DNA from: a virus
Length of the DNA: 43,475 bases
Direction: 5' to 3' (one strand)
Virus record (IMG/VR): IMGVR_UViG_3300020348_000003
Coordinates: 1 to 43,475 of that record
Of the stretch, positions 42,522 through 43,475 are shown piece after piece (position 1 is the first letter of the stretch; each line of letters starts with the position of its first letter). The position numbers and the translations under genes are program-made. The notes below the pieces were generated by a model that was given only the letters and a program-made list of their open reading frames with translations, was not told the DNA's origin and made no database searches.

Positions 42522-42975
42522 AGCTTATAGAGGAGTACTGAAAGCTAGAATATCTAAGCTTTACGGTGGCGATGTTACAATAGAAAAAGCTCGTAAGCTT
42601 AAGTCTAGAAAAGACGCAACAGCAAGAGATAAGCAGCTTGCTAATTGGTTTATTAATATGCAGACTAATAGACCAATGAAAAAACGCAAAGACCCGGTAG
42701 TTGGTACAGGTAAAAAACCTAAAGGATCTGGTAGAAGATTATACACAGATGAAAATCCTAAAGATACTGTATCTATAAAGTTTGCTACGGTAGCTGACGC
42801 TAGAAAAACTATAGCTAAAGTAAAACGTATAAACAAACCGTATGCAAGAAAAATTCAGATTCTTACAGTTCTTGAGCAGAGAGCAGAGGTTATGGGAAAA
42901 ATTGAGCAGGCTAGGCTGGCTAGATCAGCTAAGCGCGAACTAAAAAAACAACATGGCGTACAATCAAAAAAATAA
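42511..42975 (+). CDS. Small basic hypothetical protein
   Basis: This 154-residue Lys/Arg-rich protein is helical at the start ('AYRGVLKARISKLYGGDVTI') and end ('LARSAKRELKKQHG'), with a flexible basic centre. It has no Cys pair, membrane helix or signal peptide. Overlaps on both sides (11 and 23 bases) show tight packing. DNA or RNA binding is suggested by charge, nothing more. Confidence 0.65.
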   Translation: MASKAYRGVLKARISKLYGGDVTIEKARKLKSRKDATARDKQLANWFINMQTNRPMKKRKDPVVGTGKKPKGSGRRLYTDENPKDTVSIKFATVADARKTIAKVKRINKPYARKIQILTVLEQRAEVMGKIEQARLARSAKRELKKQHGVQSKK

Positions 42976-43231
42976 TCCGTTTAAAAAAATAAAAGGTGGA
43001 GGTACAAAGAAAGTTTGTTTGCCTGCTGCTAAAGTTCGTAGCATGAGTCAAAGCGAGCGCGATAAAGTAGTGCGAGCTAAACGCTCTGCTGCTAAAGGTG
43101 GTAAGTATAAAAGATCGAGTAAATCATTTGTTAAAGGAGCTCGTAAAAAAGGCGCTACATTACGAGACTGGTTTGAAAAAGAAAACTGGGTACAAGTTGG
43201 CAACCCAAGTAAAAAGTGTGGTGAAAAATAA
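42953..43231 (+). CDS. Small basic protein with shared N-terminal tag
   Basis: This 92-residue protein starts 'MAYNQKNNPFKK', nearly identical to the start of the 41046 gene. It has a basic body ('KRSAAKGGKYKRSS', 'VKGARKKGATLRDWFEKENW') ending 'NPSKKCGEK'. I recall the 'KGATLRDWFEKE' segment from small marine phage proteins. It probably binds nucleic acid or associates with the virion, but no family name can be given. It overlaps the preceding gene by 23 bases. Confidence 0.65.
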   Translation: MAYNQKNNPFKKIKGGGTKKVCLPAAKVRSMSQSERDKVVRAKRSAAKGGKYKRSSKSFVKGARKKGATLRDWFEKENWVQVGNPSKKCGEK

Positions 43232-43242
43232 ATTATAACGTT

Positions 43243-43290
43243 ATGAAACACATATGTCCAATATGCATCAACTGCGGTTGGTGTAAATAA
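43243..43290 (+). CDS. Candidate 15-residue CxxCxxCxxC microprotein
   Basis: An ATG eleven bases after the preceding stop opens a 15-codon frame reading M-K-H-I-C-P-I-C-I-N-C-G-W-C-K. Cysteines fall at 5, 8, 11 and 14, a perfect CxxCxxCxxC that could hold a metal ion. The ATG is preceded by A/T-rich bases ending TT, like other genes here, and the stop is adjacent to a strong terminator, so it is the last gene of the operon. Its size makes chance possible, although random 15-residue frames rarely have four evenly spaced Cys. Confidence 0.45.
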   Translation: MKHICPICINCGWCK

Positions 43291-43318
43291 AAAAGGGGAA
43301 CCGTTAAGTTCCCCTTTT
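43291..43318 (+). terminator. Strong intrinsic terminator, probably bidirectional
   Basis: AAAAGGGGAAC (43291-43301) pairs perfectly over 11 bp with GTTCCCCTTTT (43308-43318) around the loop CGTTAA. The A-run on the left and T-run on the right allow termination on both strands. It sits between the end of the + strand late operon and the 3' end of a minus-strand gene, as expected for a convergent boundary. Confidence 0.85.
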
Positions 43319-43337
43319 CTGTATCCGGTAGTTTAGG

Positions 43338-43475
43338 TTATGTAACCTCGCACGATCCGCCTGAGCAAGCTAGCTCGCCAGAAAGATCTGTATTATCCTC
43401 GGTCTCCATTACATTTGATAAGTCAACAGTATCTAGTGACTTAACCATTTCATTAAATTTAGTTTTAGTAATGTC
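43338..43475 (-). CDS. Partial minus-strand gene, C-terminal end only
   Basis: Reading the minus strand from the window edge, 45 codons stay open to a TAA at 43338-43340. The residues are acidic and polar ('KFNEMVKSLDTVDLSN', then 'GELACSGGSCEVT' at the end) and contain two Cys close to the stop. The gene starts beyond the window. Its orientation is opposite to everything upstream, marking the end of the late module. No family can be assigned from this fragment, and its reality rests on the open frame and the adjacent bidirectional terminator. Confidence 0.5.
   Translation of the reverse strand, partial: DITKTKFNEMVKSLDTVDLSNVMETEDNTDLSGELACSGGSCEVT

Noticed and set aside
1-43475. tRNA genes, CRISPR arrays, insertion sequences, integrase or attachment sites
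   Set aside because: No cloverleaf, regularly spaced repeats, transposase motifs or recombinase were recognised.

Overview
The window is a densely packed late (structural and lysis) module of a tailed phage that most likely infects a marine Bacteroidetes (flavobacterial) host. The phage call rests on the run small-terminase-like, large terminase, portal, scaffold-like, major capsid, ring/tail-tube-like, very large tail protein and internal virion proteins, all on the + strand with tiny gaps or ATGA/TAATG overlaps. The host call is inference from four signs: the DNA is AT-rich; the genes have A/T-rich start contexts with no obvious Shine-Dalgarno; exported proteins have signal peptides cleaved before Gln; and one phage protein carries a type IX secretion (T9SS) type A sorting domain, a system confined to Bacteroidota and close relatives. 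No integrase, tRNA, CRISPR array or IS element is seen. The head and neck gene order and the absence of sheath or tape-measure-like genes suggest a podovirus of the crAss-like or 'uncultured Mediterranean phage' type, but that placement is tentative.

Layout. 0-4.6 kb: small genes, including a paralogous pair, a winged-helix protein, a mini zincin (HExxH), a two-helix holin, a LamG/concanavalin-like protein, a protein with two GroES-like halves and a likely small terminase. 4.6-14.6 kb: large terminase, portal, acidic scaffold-like protein, major capsid protein, a head-neck protein and two ring proteins. UUCG-capped hairpins follow the capsid gene and the gene after it. 14.6-25.4 kb: a 2052-residue tail/muzzle-like protein, two further structural proteins and two internal virion proteins, one with a canonical EF-hand loop. 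25.4-35.3 kb: a 3310-residue multi-domain protein with a zincin motif, a HAD phosphatase domain, membrane-active-looking segments and twin CX9CX10CX2H knuckles. It is probably carried in the virion and ejected.

35.3-39.3 kb: an exported-protein island. It holds a signal-peptide beta-barrel-like protein, a membrane-anchored coiled-coil protein, an exported thioredoxin-fold protein that has lost its CXXC, and a 765-residue secreted mosaic with nine Cys repeats and a T9SS C-terminal sorting domain. This is the most unusual part of the window. 39.3-43.3 kb: three small structural proteins, an M15 peptidase endolysin, a PAP2-type acid phosphatase and a set of very basic small proteins, closed by a 15-residue CxxCxxCxxC micro-ORF and a strong terminator. 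The last 138 bases are the 3' end of a convergent minus-strand gene.

Together the genes cover capsid assembly and packaging, neck and tail, genome-ejection proteins, lysis (holin and endolysin about 39 kb apart) and a set of proteins apparently sent to the host envelope or surface. Functions given for small genes are limited to what the sequences show; no database search was run.
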